From contig NC_080677.1 of the NCBI RefSeq assembly GCF_030445035.2, positions 101,987,513 to 102,051,512 on the forward strand: 64,000 nt of DNA, read 5' to 3'. Below, in pieces: positions 21,235-32,535 of the stretch. The position numbers were made by a program, and so were the translations under genes. Numbering within the stretch: position 1 is the stretch's first letter; each line of letters begins with the position of its first letter. The notes beneath the pieces were generated by a model, which saw only the letters and a program-made list of their open reading frames with translations, was not told the DNA's origin and searched no databases. The stretch is from Dasypus novemcinctus (Eukaryota > Chordata > Mammalia > Cingulata > Dasypodidae).

Positions 21235-21935
21235 GTTGCTCATGTATTCATGCTGAAAAACAGTACAATAGCTTTGGAAAACAATTTGTCAGTTCCTGAA
21301 ATGGTTAAACATGGTGTTACCTATGACCCAGAAATTCCTCTCTTAGTTATATATCAAGATAAATGAAAACAGATGTCTACACAAGACATGCACATGAATC
21401 TTCATAGTAGCATTATTCATAAAAGCTCAAACTTCAAAATAACTTAAATAACTCTCAAGTGATCAATGGATAAATAAAATGTGGTATATCAATAAAATGG
21501 AATATTTGAACATATAAATAAAATAGTATTGAAATGTGCTGCAAAGTGGATAAATGGTAGAAACATTAAGCTAAAGAGGCCAGTTATAAAGGACCACATA
21601 ATGCATGACTCCGAAAATGCACAGGGCAATTTTAGGGCCACAAAATTATTTTGTATGATACCAAATTGGTGGATACATGATATTGTGCACTTATCAAAAC
21701 CCAAGAAATGTGTACACAAAACGTGAAAACACTAATGTAAACTATGAAATTTAGATATTAAAAATATATTGATATTGGTTCTTCAATTTTAGTAAATGTA
21801 TCAAACTAATGGATGACATTAATAATAGGGGGAACTATGTGAGTGTGGGGGGTTATATAGGAAATCTGTACATTTTATGCAATTTTTCTATAAACCTAAA
21901 TCTTTTCTAAAATAAAGTTTAATATTAAAGATTCA
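21235..21935 (+). mobile_element. old L1 3' end
   Basis: Contains the recognisable terminal ORF2/3' UTR text of L1: AGTAGCATTATTCATAAAAG, then GGATAAATAAAATGTGG, then CTAATGGATGACATTAATAATAG, ending in TCTAAAATAAAG. Long decayed. Confidence 0.75.
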
Positions 21936-22939
21936 GAATAGGCACATTTTTAGAGACAAAGTAGATTAGTGGTTGCTTAAGGCCAGAGAGGATGGGGCCT
22001 TTTAAATTTTAATTTTACTGTATTTTAATTTTATTTTAATTTTCTATTATTTTTATTTTTGTTTGTTTTTTATTTTATATTTTATTTATTTTTTAATCTT
22101 CTTGGACATGGGCAAATCTCTTTGCAAAAGTCTTCATTTATAGCACATTCAATAATGAACAAACAGAAGTTATTTATATTTGAACATATGAACATATAGA
22201 AGTCCCCTTGAATTTCAGAGAGTAAAAATAAGAGTATTCAACAAGGAAAGCAACCCCCCTCGGTTTCCTGAAGACTGTTTTACATTTTAAAGGATAACTA
22301 GGCATATTAGTTCAAAGTAGAAGGATGTACCTTGCGGAAAAAGGGAAACACCATTATTCATATTATTAGGCAAATACATATAGGCAGTTCCACTTGACAA
22401 AGTGAGTTGGATATCCTCCTTGGATCAAGTTAGAGCAGACACTTAGTAAAAAGGGAGTCCTGGGCACAGATGGGAACCAGGAGAAAGGGAGTGTCAAAGA
22501 GCATGCAATGCCATCCAAATTAATGCACATCTCTTAAACACAGACCAGGCACACCACTGCATGACCCCAGACATGGGACAGAAGAGGACAGCCATCAGAT
22601 ATTTACTGCTTTCATTGCTTGATGCTGTCTAATGGTGTTAATTTAGCCCACAGAAAAAATCCTGGGCCAGTAAATTCATTTTTATTGAAGGTAAGACAAA
22701 GAATCTTAAGGGAATTCTTGCAACATGTATAAGGATTCTTATTTACTTACTTAAAGCAGTGGTTATACAGTGAACATTTCTGTTCTCATGAGAGTTGTTC
22801 TAAACAATGGAACAGTTTAAGAAAAACATTGCTAATTTTTACTTTATTTTACAGTCTCAAAAGGGAGAGAAGGGACAGAGAGAAAGTGTGACTAATTCTC
22901 CAACTTGGAAGCCCAGCCTGTATACAACCACACTTCTCT
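21936..22939. other. no gene; AT-rich patch then unassigned
   Basis: A short second L1 3'-end-like scrap lies at about 21945-21995. A T/A low-complexity patch covers 22000-22100. The rest (22100-22939) shows no recognised repeat or coding signal. Confidence 0.45.
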
Positions 22940-23893
22940 GACTTGAATGAAACCTGGCAAAGGTTGATAGTTTATAGGTATAGGGTTTCATTTTGATGTG
23001 CTGAAAATATTGTAAAATCGAGTGTGGTAATGTTTACATATATTGTGGGAATTCCCCCCACTGGAAAGTCCCTAACGGAAGATGGCGCCTAGAGCTATCA
23101 AAATGGCGCCTGGGGCAACCAAACTGCGCGAAAGTAACAAAAGAGCGCCTGAGGCAATGACTCAGTATATACTGGAAACCAGCCCGTTTCTAGGAAAAGG
23201 CAACTGAAACCAAGTGAGCACAGAACTGCACAGACCTGATAAGGGCATGGCAACCAAGACTAGAGCTCTGACTTATGGTTCGCTCTGCCCAATATCATCT
23301 AATCAACTTCTTACATGGTCCTTCCCCTTAGACACCCATAAAAGTTGTCGCATTTCCTCAATAAACCAGACCTGAGCTACCAAGTCTGCGTCTCTGGAGT
23401 GGACTCTGTGTGAGAACTTTTGCTCAGTTCGCCACTCACCTCGTTGCTGGAGTTGAGACTGCCGGGAACCTACTTTGGGTACTCTTTCCTATCTTCCTCT
23501 CTTATTTCTATCTCCTCTGAGTACTTGGGTATGCCGTCTCCTGTCCGACTCTTACTGACCCTCTCCATGCGTCCCCTGTCTTCCTCGCCTAAGCGGGGTC
23601 GAGCAGACAGCATAAGCAGCTGAGCAGGAAGTAAGAAGCAACGGTATGTTGAGATAGCAAACCCTGAGGCTCCTTCCCCCCCTCTATAAGAACCCTCTTT
23701 TCTGCCTCTTGGCCTTTGCGCCACGAACAGACATCCTTCTGGGAGTTCATCGTGATATAAGCAGGCCAATAAGAGAGGATCACTCAGTCCTACACAACCG
23801 ACATGCAACAATATATCTGTGACTATACCTAAAAATTTAAACTGGCACTTTTAAACAGGTGAATTGTACCACAATAAAGCTACTAAAAAGAAA
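22940..23893 (+). mobile_element. old L1 3' end, split by a solo LTR
   Basis: 22960-23043 and 23811-23893 join into one L1M-type 3' terminus: a GTGGTAATG segment, then TTTAAACTGGCACTTTTAAA, GGTGAATTGTACCACAATAAAG. The solo LTR at 23044-23810 interrupts it. Confidence 0.7.
23044..23810 (+). mobile_element. solo LTR of a second ERV type (probably class II)
   Basis: 767 bp beginning TGTGGGAATT and ending GCAACA. It is flanked by ATATAT on both sides (23038-23043 and 23811-23816); 6-bp duplications suit class II ERVs, but this low-complexity match is weak evidence. CATAAAAG at 23337-23344 and AATAAA at 23360-23365 mark promoter and polyadenylation. The U5 after AATAAA is unusually long (about 445 bp). 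U3 starts with three related GCGCC-containing units at 23079-23154, two of them carrying AARATGGCG (YY1-like). CpG content is higher than in its surroundings, consistent with a relatively young insertion. Confidence 0.7.
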
Positions 23894-24153
23894 CAAAAAA
23901 AACCTCCAAAAATTCTGATTTAATGGACCTCGAATGGGTCTATGGTACTGGCATTTGTTTGTTGGTTGATTTTAAGATAAAAAATATTCCTTTACTTTTT
24001 CACTTTGCTCAGTAATTTAATTTACTGGTTATGCTACCACACAATCCATAGAGCTTTAAACAGACCTTTATAGGATCATAGAAGAATGTAGAAGAATAGC
24101 AAGCAATTATGCTTTCTGGAGTACTTAATGTACCTTTAAATTTTAATCTGGAG

Positions 24154-24546
24154 GGAAGCAGACCGGGCTCAACTGATAAAGCGTCCATCTACCATATTGA
24201 GGGTCCAGGGTTCGATCCCCAGGGCCTCCTGACCCATGTGGTAAGATGGCCCATGCGCAGTGCTGCCACATGCAAGGAGTGCCATGCCACACAGGGCGCC
24301 CCCATGTAGGGATGCCCCACACACAAGGAGTGCACTCTATAAGGAGAGCTGCCCTGAATGAAAAAAGCACAGCCCGCCCAGGAGTGGCACCACACACACA
24401 AAGAGCTGACACAGCAAGATGACACAACAAAAAAGAGACGCAGTTTCCCAGTGCCTTCAGGCAGAAGAACACACAGCAAATGGACACAGAGCAGACAATG
24501 GGGGGCTAGGGAAAGGGAGAGAAATAAATAAAATAAACCTTAAAAA
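24154..24546 (+). mobile_element. long DAS-type SINE
   Basis: tRNA-derived head (A box near GGCTCAACTGATAAAGCG, B box GGTTCGATCCC at about 24210), followed by the long unique body with CAAGGAGTGC and AGCTGACACAGCAAGATGAC, and an A-rich tail. A 16-bp direct repeat flanks it exactly (24138-24153 and 24547-24562). That indicates L1-type retrotransposition. Confidence 0.93.
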
Positions 24547-24562
24547 AAATTTTAATCTGGAG

Positions 24563-25403
24563 CATTTTACTCAAAATGTGTAAAGGACAACATGATCAGC
24601 ATCAGCTGGCAGCTTGTGAGACTTACAGAGTATCAGGTCCTTCTCCAGGCCTCCTGAATGAGAATCTGCATTTTTAACAGTTCTAGTGATTTGTAATCTC
24701 AGTTCTACATCAGGATTCTTAACTAGTTTTCTGTTACAGATATCTCTAGAAGATGGTAAAAACTATGGACATTTTGCTTAGAAAAAGGGACTTCTATGCA
24801 TGTAATTTAAGAGAATACATGGACCTCCAGAAGACTATCAATGTGGAGATGAAATGCCAGAGTAAACAAGATTTTTTTGTAGAATAGAGATGGGGAAATA
24901 TAGGCAGAGCTCAATTTATCAACATCAGATTTATTAATTTAGACATAAATCATGATAATTCCCACATTGAAGTTTATGTTTTGGGTTGACAAATGATCTC
25001 ATAGTTTGATCCTACCTGTGAGTAATATCACCCACATACAACAATTTTACAAAGAATTTAATAAGAAAAAATGGACAATATAAAAAATTATGCCAAAAAT
25101 ATTTAGATGTTCAAGAAAAAAGCACTAGAATCGAATACCTTCTTAGATTTATCATGAACCATAACTTTCATTTTTTTGTGGATATATATATTTATTGCCT
25201 GTATAGATGCCACAACTCTTTTTGAATAAATTAGGATCATTTGTTTTCCTGTCATTAACTTCTTTTTCAGAAAATCAGAATCCACCTTCTGGGAATTATA
25301 ATATGGCTCCTCTTTATTAAAAAATGAAGCCAGCTTTCTTTTCCTCTTTGCCATTCTAGAGAACACTATTTTGTTTCCTTCTTTCAATTCTTTCAGTCTT
25401 TAT
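24563..25403. other. no recognised feature
   Basis: Ordinary AT-rich intergenic DNA. A minus-strand frame of 94 codons at 25103-25387 is lysine-rich, lacks any domain and is likely chance. Confidence 0.5.
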
Positions 25404-25416
25404 CAGTATTTGATCT

Positions 25417-26170
25417 ATTTTTAAAGTATTTATTATTTATTTTTCTTCCCCTCACCTCCCCCACCCTGCTGTTTTCTTGCTGTATGTGTCCATTTGCTGT
25501 GTGATGTTCTGTATCTATTTCTCTTTCTTGTCTTCTCTTTTCATCTTTCTCCTCTAAGAACCCCAGGATTTGATCCTGGGCAACTCTGATGTGGAAAAGT
25601 TTCCCTGTCAATTGTGCCACCTCACTTTCTGGTCTCTGCTATGCTTCACCTTGACTCTCCCCTTTGTTTCTCTTTCATTGTGTCATCATTTTGCTGTATG
25701 ACTCACTTGTATAGGCACTGGCTCACCATGCAGGCATTTGGCTTGTTGCTTGGGCATTCAACTCACCATGTGGGCATTGGCTCATTGCACGGGCACTGGC
25801 TCACCACACAGGCACTCTCGCAGGCACTCAGCTCACCACACAGGCACTTGGTTCACTGTGCAGGCACTTGGCTCACAGTGCAGGCATTTGGCTCACCATG
25901 CAGGCACTTGCGTGGATGCTTGGCTCACCACATGGACACTCAGCTTATTGTGCAGGCACCCATATGGGCTCTTGACTCACTGCACAGGCACCCGGCTCAC
26001 CACATGAGCACTTGGCTCACCACATGGGCACTCAGCTTGCCATGCAGTCACTGGCTCTCCATGCAGGCACAGTTTTTCTTCCTTTTTTTCACCAGGAGGC
26101 CCCAGGCATGGAATCTGGGTCCTCCCATATGGTAGGCAGAGACCTTATCACTTGAGCCACATCCACTTCC
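25417..26170 (-). mobile_element. long DAS-type SINE expanded by an internal minisatellite
   Basis: The minus-strand head begins GGGAAGTGGATGTGGCTCAAG at the 26170 end and the A-rich tail lies near 25420-25445. A perfect 13-bp duplication flanks it (25404-25416 and 26171-26183). At 754 bp it is nearly twice the usual length, because its central part is replaced or expanded by a 20-bp tandem array (25702-26071). Confidence 0.88.
25702..26071. repeat. 20-bp minisatellite, about 18 imperfect units
   Basis: Plus-strand unit approximates CTCACCACRCAGGCACTTGG with many variants and a few length changes. The minus-strand unit resembles the SINE text GTGGAGCTGGCCCATGCGCA, so the array probably grew from the SINE body. 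The long open frame it creates (25614-26135) is a by-product of 20-bp periodicity. Confidence 0.9.
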
Positions 26171-26183
26171 CAGTATTTGATCT

Positions 26184-27197
26184 GTATAATTAAAAAGTGT
26201 CCCGATAATTTTAGTCAATAACAGTGAATGTCTCTTTTTATTTGAAACAGGAATGAGTTCCCACTCAAGTATATGTATTTTATTCATATTGCCACTTCCT
26301 CTCTGCTGCATAATGAATCCAATCTCTGTTGAAGAAGATTGGCATTTGATTGTACAGAAGATGCTAAACATACTGATATCAAATTTGTTTTCCTAAAGTT
26401 TAATTTCATTCAGTGCTATTCTACTGTTTAAATGTCATTTGCATGCCAGATAAATTTAAAACTCTTTATTTAATTGTTCAGGATTTCAGATATAACTTAG
26501 TAAATGTCAAGAATCCATTATGAGATGGTTTAGTCACATTGAAATGGTGATCCCCTAGGTTAAAAAATAAGAATCAACCATGACATATGGTTGAATTATT
26601 TGCTTACATAATTTTGAGATTACCAGCAAATCTCCCTTGACATCTTTTCTGTAATTCTATAATTTATAATCACAAGTTTTCATGAAATTACATAATCATT
26701 GATGCCATGTTTCTGTCAATACACCCCTATATAAATATTTGAATATATTTTTTATTCATTTTATATGTATCAGTTTTGGTCCTTGATGACAAGGTCCATG
26801 AATAATATATTATTGGCATTTGCATGTTATCCAGTACAATGATACCTAGTGTTCTTTAAATATTTGTTAAATTCAAATAAAGTCATAAACACTGGTAATT
26901 TAGTGAACACAAAGTATTTTTTGAGTTGTAGTGATAGACACCATTATATTATTTACTGCTTAATAAATTTTGACTTTTCATGAAAGTAGCATAGGCTTGG
27001 CATGAACTATTAAAAGTGTCCAACAAAAAATCATGGTGAACATACTTAAGTTTAATTTAAGAAAGCAGCAACAAAGAAGTCATTGATATATGCCACCTTC
27101 CATTTTGAAATAGCACTGTGCTCACCTGAACTGTTTGTGCCTGCACTGCCACAGAAGTTTACAGGTACTGTTAGCCCTGGTCCCAGGCCAGGTTTTA
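26184..27197. other. no recognised feature
   Basis: AT-rich intergenic sequence without frames, clear repeats or motifs. Confidence 0.5.
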
Positions 27198-27629
27198 TGG
27201 TTAGGCTAATGTGTCAACTTGGCCTGGTAATTAGGCCAAGTTTTTTGGTCAAGTAAGCATGGAGCTAATTATAATACAAGGACATTTATGGACATTAATC
27301 ATCAATGAGCTGATTGCATGGATGGCTGTACATCTACAATCAACCTAGAAGATTGCCCTCAGCAATGAGTGACATTTTATCCAGTCATTTGAATGCCTTA
27401 AAAGAGGAAGTGATTTCAGCATTCAGAGAGAATTTTCCAGCTTGACTTCAGATAGCTAACATTTTCTAGGAACTCATTAAGGACCTTCATTGGAGCCACT
27501 GGTTTGTAACCTGACTGTGGAATTTGGACTTGTGCATCCCCACAATCATGTGAGAGAATTTTATAAAATCTCCTAATATTTACAGATATCTCCTATTGAT
27601 TGTTTCCCTAGAGAACCCCAACTAGCACA
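27198..27629 (+). repeat. 5' LTR of ERVL provirus
   Basis: Starts TGGTTAGGCTAATGTGTCAA and ends AACCCCAACTAGCACA, the familiar ERVL/MLT2-like start and end. Internal landmarks include CAATCAACCTAGAAGATTGCC and ATATCTCCTATTGATTGTTT. Confidence 0.75.
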
Positions 27630-27632
27630 GTT

Positions 27633-27650
27633 TGGTACCCGGAGTGGTTC
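27633..27650 (+). other. ERVL primer-binding-site remnant (tRNA-Leu type)
   Basis: TGGTACCCGGAGTGGTTC, 3 nt after the LTR. The GGAGTGG core is that of the Leu primer site used by ERVL elements. Confidence 0.55.
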
Positions 27651-27752
27651 TTGAGAAACAGAAGTGGTTCTGAGAGTTTTGCAATTGATGTTCTGCTCTA
27701 ATTGGACTCAAGAGTACTCTCTTTCCAATAATCAAGAGGCCACTGATAGTCC

Positions 27753-28082
27753 ATGCTTGAGATGGCAATGGAGATATGCAAAATATCACCACTGGATTTC
27801 CCTACTTCCATGCTTATCAGAGGCAAAGATCTGGATGAGGGTGTTTTCAACACCTTAATAAAGTTTTGTGAAATCAGAAGGTACAATGATATTGGCTGGC
27901 TCCTCCTAAATACTCTGGATACAGCTACAGAAGAAAGGGATGAGCTAAAGTCTTCAAATTTGCAACTTAAATGCCACATGAATGTTATGGAAGTTTCTAT
28001 GTGTGCTCTGAAAGAAAATCTTGTTTCATATAGAAACAGACTTGAAATCTCTGAAAATCAGACTCAAAGTCTCATTGTATAA
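27753..28082 (+). pseudogene. ERVL gag remnant, N-terminal part
   Basis: A 109-codon open segment with a predicted coiled-coil-like run of charged and leucine residues (about residues 55-105), as in the N-terminal half of ERVL/MaLR gag. It starts about 120 bp after the LTR. It ends at a stop just before further gag-like text that is broken by stops up to about 28780. The normal role is the structural polyprotein of the particle; here it is a fossil. Confidence 0.6.
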
Positions 28083-28777
28083 GTAGCAGAGTTACAAAGG
28101 GAACTAAAATCTCAGCCTTGCCAGGTGTCTGCTGTTGAAGTGAAGGCATTGATTAGAAAGGAGTAGAACCCTGATGATAGGGATGGAAACATATGGGTTG
28201 ATGATGATATTCATGGGGACATTGGAACCTTAAATTCTATAGAGACTTTGACAGGTAAACCTGTGATGGCCTGCGCCAGGGAGTCTGGACCTCCTTCCAG
28301 CCCTGAAGCAGTTACCAGCTGAACTAAAGCCTGCACTTCCAAGCCTCTGGCCTGCCCCAGGGTGTCTGGATCTCCTCCCAGTCCTAAGGCAAACTCCATC
28401 ATGCACTGCCCAAACTTCACCCAGGCCCTAAGGAATCACTTTCCAACTCTTTCCTGAAGAGATTAATCTTGTCTCAACAGATGAAAATGCAAAGGAATGC
28501 CCTGAGGTCAGTAGCTTGCAAGGCATTTCTAATCCTCTCCTTGCCCACACTCACACCAACCCTCTTTTCTTGGAGATTTATTACTAGAATAAAATCACAA
28601 GCCCCCAAGGTGAAGTACAAAGTATGACCCATGAGGAAGTATGCTATATGATAAAAGAACTGCATGAGTTTCCAACTTATATAAATAGAAATTAGGGTAA
28701 TGCATGTGGGAATGGATACTAAGGCTATGGGATAATGGTGGAAGGAAAAAAAAGTGGAATCAGGCTGAATTAATGAT

Positions 28778-29935
28778 ATGGGCTCACTAAGCAGAAATTC
28801 TGGGTTTAACACTGTAGCTCAAGGGGTTAGAAAGGGCTCTAAAAGTTTGTTTGGGTGGCTAACTGAAACATGGACTGAAAAATGGCCTAGAATGTCTGAA
28901 GTTGAGATGCCTGCTTTACCCTGGTATACAGTAGACAAGGGAATTCAAAGGCTTAGAGAGATTGGAATGCAAGAAAGGATTTACCATTTAAGATCTGCTC
29001 AGGGAAGCAGACTTGGCCCAGTGGTTAGACTGTCTGTCTACCACACGGGGGGGCCACAGTTCAAACCCTGGGCCTCCTTGACCGGTATGGAGCTGGCCCA
29101 TGTGCAGTGCTGATGCGCTCAAGGAGTGCCGTGCCACAGGGTTGTCCCCACACTGGGGAGCCCCACGCACAAAGAGTGCACCCTGGAGGAGAGCTGCCCA
29201 GCATGAAAGAAATTGCACCCTGTGCAGGAATGGTGCTGCACACACGGAGAGCTGACACAGCAAGATGATGCAACAAAAAGAAACACAGATTCCCATGCTG
29301 CTGACAACAACAGAAGCGGACAAAGAACATGCAGCAAATAGACACAAAGAACAGGCAACTGGGGTGGGGGGGGAGGAGAAGGGGAGAGAAATAAATAGAT
29401 AAATAAATCTTAAAAAAAAAAAAAAAAGACCTGCTCACCCTCCTCAGGAATGTCCAGAGCAGACCTTTAACCAGGACTGTGAGGAATAAATTTGTAAGAC
29501 TAGCTCCATCTTTCCTGAAGAGCTCTGTGGTTACTTTTCTCTGTAGTCCAGATATTACTACAGGAACTGCTGTAATGGAACTAGAATCCTTAAACATTAT
29601 GGGAATGACTGGATCTCAGGCCAGTAAAAGTCAAGTATCAGCAGTTCACAAAGGACAAGGTGGGTGTGGCTACTGCAAAGAAAGGCAGATTCAAAGCAGA
29701 AATCAAAAGAGCCCGAGACACATAAAAAGCCATGGCATTGGCTAATAGATCATGTGGTACATAGAAGTAAAATAGATGGGCAGTCTACTAAATTCCTACT
29801 TGTTCTGTATAAGCGGAAGAGTTCTAGGTCTAGTGAACAAAACCCTAACTTGAATTATAGACATAGAAAATCCCAGTCCCTTAATCAATTTCCAGACTCA
29901 AGACAGTTTACAGACCCAGAGCCCCTTGAATGAGG
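28778..29935 (+). pseudogene. ERVL gag remnant, capsid region, interrupted by a SINE
   Basis: Open text at 28778-28996 and again at about 29440-29933 has the character of the ERVL capsid: a tryptophan-rich segment (GWLTETWTEKW), a YTVDKG stretch, and later IDGQSTKFLL. The DAS SINE at 29002-29426 splits it. Stops and frame changes are present. No zinc knuckle could be identified. Next comes the protease remnant. Confidence 0.6.
29002..29426 (+). mobile_element. long DAS-type SINE inside ERVL gag
   Basis: Full-length head, body and A tail. The flanking duplication AGATCTGCTCA (28991-29001) / AGACCTGCTCA (29427-29437) has one mismatch. Confidence 0.92.
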
Positions 29936-30039
29936 AGAAGGCCAGGTATCCTTGGGGAAGGATCCTGTTTTACTGACAAAAATTTATATTGTTAATCTTC
30001 CTCCCAGATTGCCCCAAGGAGACCTATGGCCTTTTATCA

Positions 30040-30107
30040 GAGTAACTGCATAGGGAAAAATGAAATGATCAGACGTTTCAGGATTATTAGACACTGGCCT
30101 GAGTGCC
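30040..30107 (+). pseudogene. ERVL protease scrap
   Basis: The frame around 30081-30104 gives LLDTGLS, carrying the DTG catalytic triad of a retroviral aspartic protease (GAC ACT GGC at 30090-30098). The frame is cut by the SINE at 30110. Only a few dozen residues are visible. Confidence 0.55.
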
Positions 30108-30109
30108 TT

Positions 30110-30240
30110 GGCACTCCTTGAGTGCGGCAGCACTGTGCGTGGGCCAGCTCACCACATGGGTCAGGAGGCCCTGGGGATTGAACCCTGGATCTCCCATATG
30201 GTAGACAGATGCTTTATCAGTTGAGCCATGTCCACTTCCC
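30110..30240 (-). mobile_element. DAS-type SINE, 3'-truncated
   Basis: Minus strand begins GGGAAGTGGACATGGCTCAA at 30240 and runs through B box and the CAAGGAGTGCC body, stopping at 30110 with no A tail. Inserted between ERVL protease and RNase H remnants. Confidence 0.8.
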
Positions 30241-30439
30241 AGCTAATTTTGATTGGGGGTCAGAACAAGAGGAGGCACTGTGACAGGCCCAGGCTGCTGT
30301 GCAAGCTGTATTACTACTTGTGCTGTATGAGCTAATATTGGTAGAAATGTCAGTGGCAAATAGAGATGCTATCTGGAGCCTTCGGGAGGTCCTAGAGGAG
30401 AATCACAATGCAAACCCCAAGGATTTTGGAGCAAAGCCC

Positions 30440-30700
30440 TGCCATTCTCTGTAGATGACTACTCTCCTTTTGAGAAATAGCTTTTGGCCTGCTACTGGGG
30501 CTTAGTAGACTGAACACTTAACCATGGACCATCAAAGCTATCATGAGATCTAAGTTGTCTATCTATGAGCTGGGTATTGTCTGACTCACCAAACCATAAA
30601 GTTGGACATGCACAGCAGCACTCCATAATAAAGTGGAAGTGGTATATACAAGATAGGGCTCAAGCAGGTCCTGAAGGCACAAGTAAGTTAAATAAGTAGC
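30440..30700 (+). pseudogene. ERVL pol remnant, RNase H region
   Basis: Around 30466-30560 the translation gives FEK, LLACYWG and TEHLTMDHQ-like segments, characteristic of the class III RNase H domain. Then comes text typical of the downstream linker (KVEVVYTR-like), interrupted by stops. It lies too close to the protease scrap; reverse transcriptase is deleted. Confidence 0.65.
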
Positions 30701-30827
30701 CTAAATACCCATGGTCACCACTCCTGCTACCTTCTCTTTCCCAACCTACAGCTTTGGCTTCTTGGAGAGTTCCTTATAATAAATCGACTGAGTAAGAAAA
30801 AAATCAGGCCTGGTTTACAAATTGTTC

Positions 30828-30930
30828 TTCAGATATGTATCCCTATGGTCACATGAGAAAATTTTATAAAATCTCATACTATTTAGAAATATTTCTTGTT
30901 GATTATTTCCCAGGGAACCCTGACTAATAC
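30828..30930 (+). repeat. 3' LTR remnant of ERVL
   Basis: Matches the last 100 bp of the 5' LTR: CACATGAGAAAATTTTATAA, TTCTTGTTGATTATTTCCC, GGAACCCTGACTAATAC. Confidence 0.7.
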
Positions 30931-31585
30931 TCCTGGTAGACTCCATAATCTTCATTGAAGTTTCTAGAAATCCATGATGAAAACTGCTTCCTTAAATATG
31001 AGGAAGTGTGTATTGAAATGACTTCTCAACTTGATACTTACCTGACAAAATAAAATATTTCTTTATAAGAGGAGTAAGAAAATAATTTCTCTTATTAGAG
31101 CATAGAGGTCCTCCAAAAAGAAAATAGTTTGAGATGCAAATGACAGTCAATTTCAGGGGGTAAATTCCAGCTATTCTAGAAATATAGCAAAGATATTCTT
31201 CAAAACTAGTAGTATAAAACTAAATTCTGGGTTCCATTAACCAACACCAACCTACTGTCTGTTTTCATACACACCTATGGTTTCTTAGTTAGGCTTTCAA
31301 CCTATTGAAAACAACTGACTTTTCCAATAACTTTGACACCATGAACTTGTTTACAGAAATTCAGGAAGAGATTAGTAAGAAGATGACACAAATTTTACAT
31401 AAGTAGTTGTTTGGTACTAGGCCAGAATAGACTAAATTTTCCTGACTAGGTGGATTCTTTCTGTTAATCATTTTAAGAATTAATCTAGATAAGTAATCAG
31501 AGATTTCCAAACTAAAATCAAATGTGAATTTTTAACTTCTCTCTTCTTTCCTTCATAAAAGTACATGTAAAGCCCCTAAGGTACC
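30931..31585. other. no recognised feature
   Basis: AT-rich intergenic sequence; no frame or repeat recognised. Confidence 0.5.
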
Positions 31586-32273
31586 TGTTGCAGTTTCATA
31601 TTATTGACAGATCCCCAAATGAAATACTGATTATGTTTGTGCACTGGTCTGTTCCTCTGGGCATATTAGATTGGATTGGATTCAGAGATTTCAATTTTAC
31701 TTGATTAAATGATGATTAAGGTTTTGATTGGGCCACATCAGTAAGATGCTGAGTCCCTGCCCCCTTGGTGGGTGGATACTCAAAGAGAGAATGATGTGGC
31801 AGAGGAGAGAGCTGGAGTTTTGATATTGGAGCCCTGAGAAGTAAATATACAGAGAAGCAGAAACATGAAAAAGGAAAGAAAGCTCCATTAGACATTGCAG
31901 AGGCCCTTGGAAGAGAGATGAGCCATTATTCTGATAGTTTGCAGCTGGCCTTGAGAGAGCAGAGCAGCTGATCTCAGAGAGAAATGAGCCCTGGGAGAGA
32001 GATGAGACATCCAAGCCTACAGCTGATAATGGCAGAAGCTGGGACCATGAAGCCTTAAAGAGGAAGCTTGAACCTTGCAGAAGTGGGAGGCTGAACCCTT
32101 TCAGAGACTGGCAGCCATCTTGTTCCAACACATGGCAAAAGATTTTGGTGAGGGAAGTAACTTATTCTTTATAGCCTGGTAACTGTAAGCTTCTACCCCA
32201 AATAAGTACCCTTTCTAAAACCCAGCAGATTTCTGGTACTTTGCATCAGCACCCCTTTGGCTGACTAATACCA
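31586..32273 (+). mobile_element. solo LTR, ERVL/MLT2-like
   Basis: Begins TGTTGCAGTTTCATATTATT, has GGTCTGTTCCTCTGGGCATA in the first fifth, and ends TTTGGCTGACTAATACCA. Both ends are characteristic of class III LTRs. The middle is purine-rich (GAGAGAGATGAG motifs). No clear target duplication seen. Confidence 0.65.
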
Positions 32274-32535
32274 TATCTTTCATTGTTTGTTGTGCATCCT
32301 TTCCTGAGACTCAGTGTGCTTCACACACCACCCTCCCATTTAGTTTGGGTTTGCCTCCAACAGCCCTTAATTAGATCCCCTGTTTAATTAGGCTACACTT
32401 GCCCTCCACAGGACTTCACAAGACATTCCACCCTTTCTTCATTTCTTCACCTTCTGTGTCCTGCTTCTTTGATTCACTTATGACTTTCTCCTGAGAAAAG
32501 TTCCCTAAGAAATCACTTGCACATAAAACCTTATT

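Larger units (their letters stand above)
27198..30930 (+). mobile_element. decayed ERVL provirus with nested SINEs
   Basis: Order: 5' LTR (27198-27629), primer-site remnant (27633-27650), gag remnants, protease scrap, RNase H scrap, truncated 3' LTR (about 30828-30930). Two DAS SINEs are inserted, 29002-29426 (+) and 30110-30240 (-). Most of pol between protease and RNase H is missing. Endogenous foamy-like class III family; inactive. Confidence 0.8.

Noticed and set aside
25702..26071. CRISPR-like regular repeats
   Set aside because: Contiguous 20-bp units with no unique spacers, in a mammalian SINE.
25614..26135. 173-codon frame with His/Thr/Leu repeats
   Set aside because: Produced by the 20-bp minisatellite inside a SINE. 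Similar repeats appear in overlapping frames, so this is not a gene.
29061..29597. 178-codon minus-strand frame
   Set aside because: Lies antisense through a DAS SINE and its tail (poly-Phe from the A tail). Similar frames occur in every long DAS SINE.
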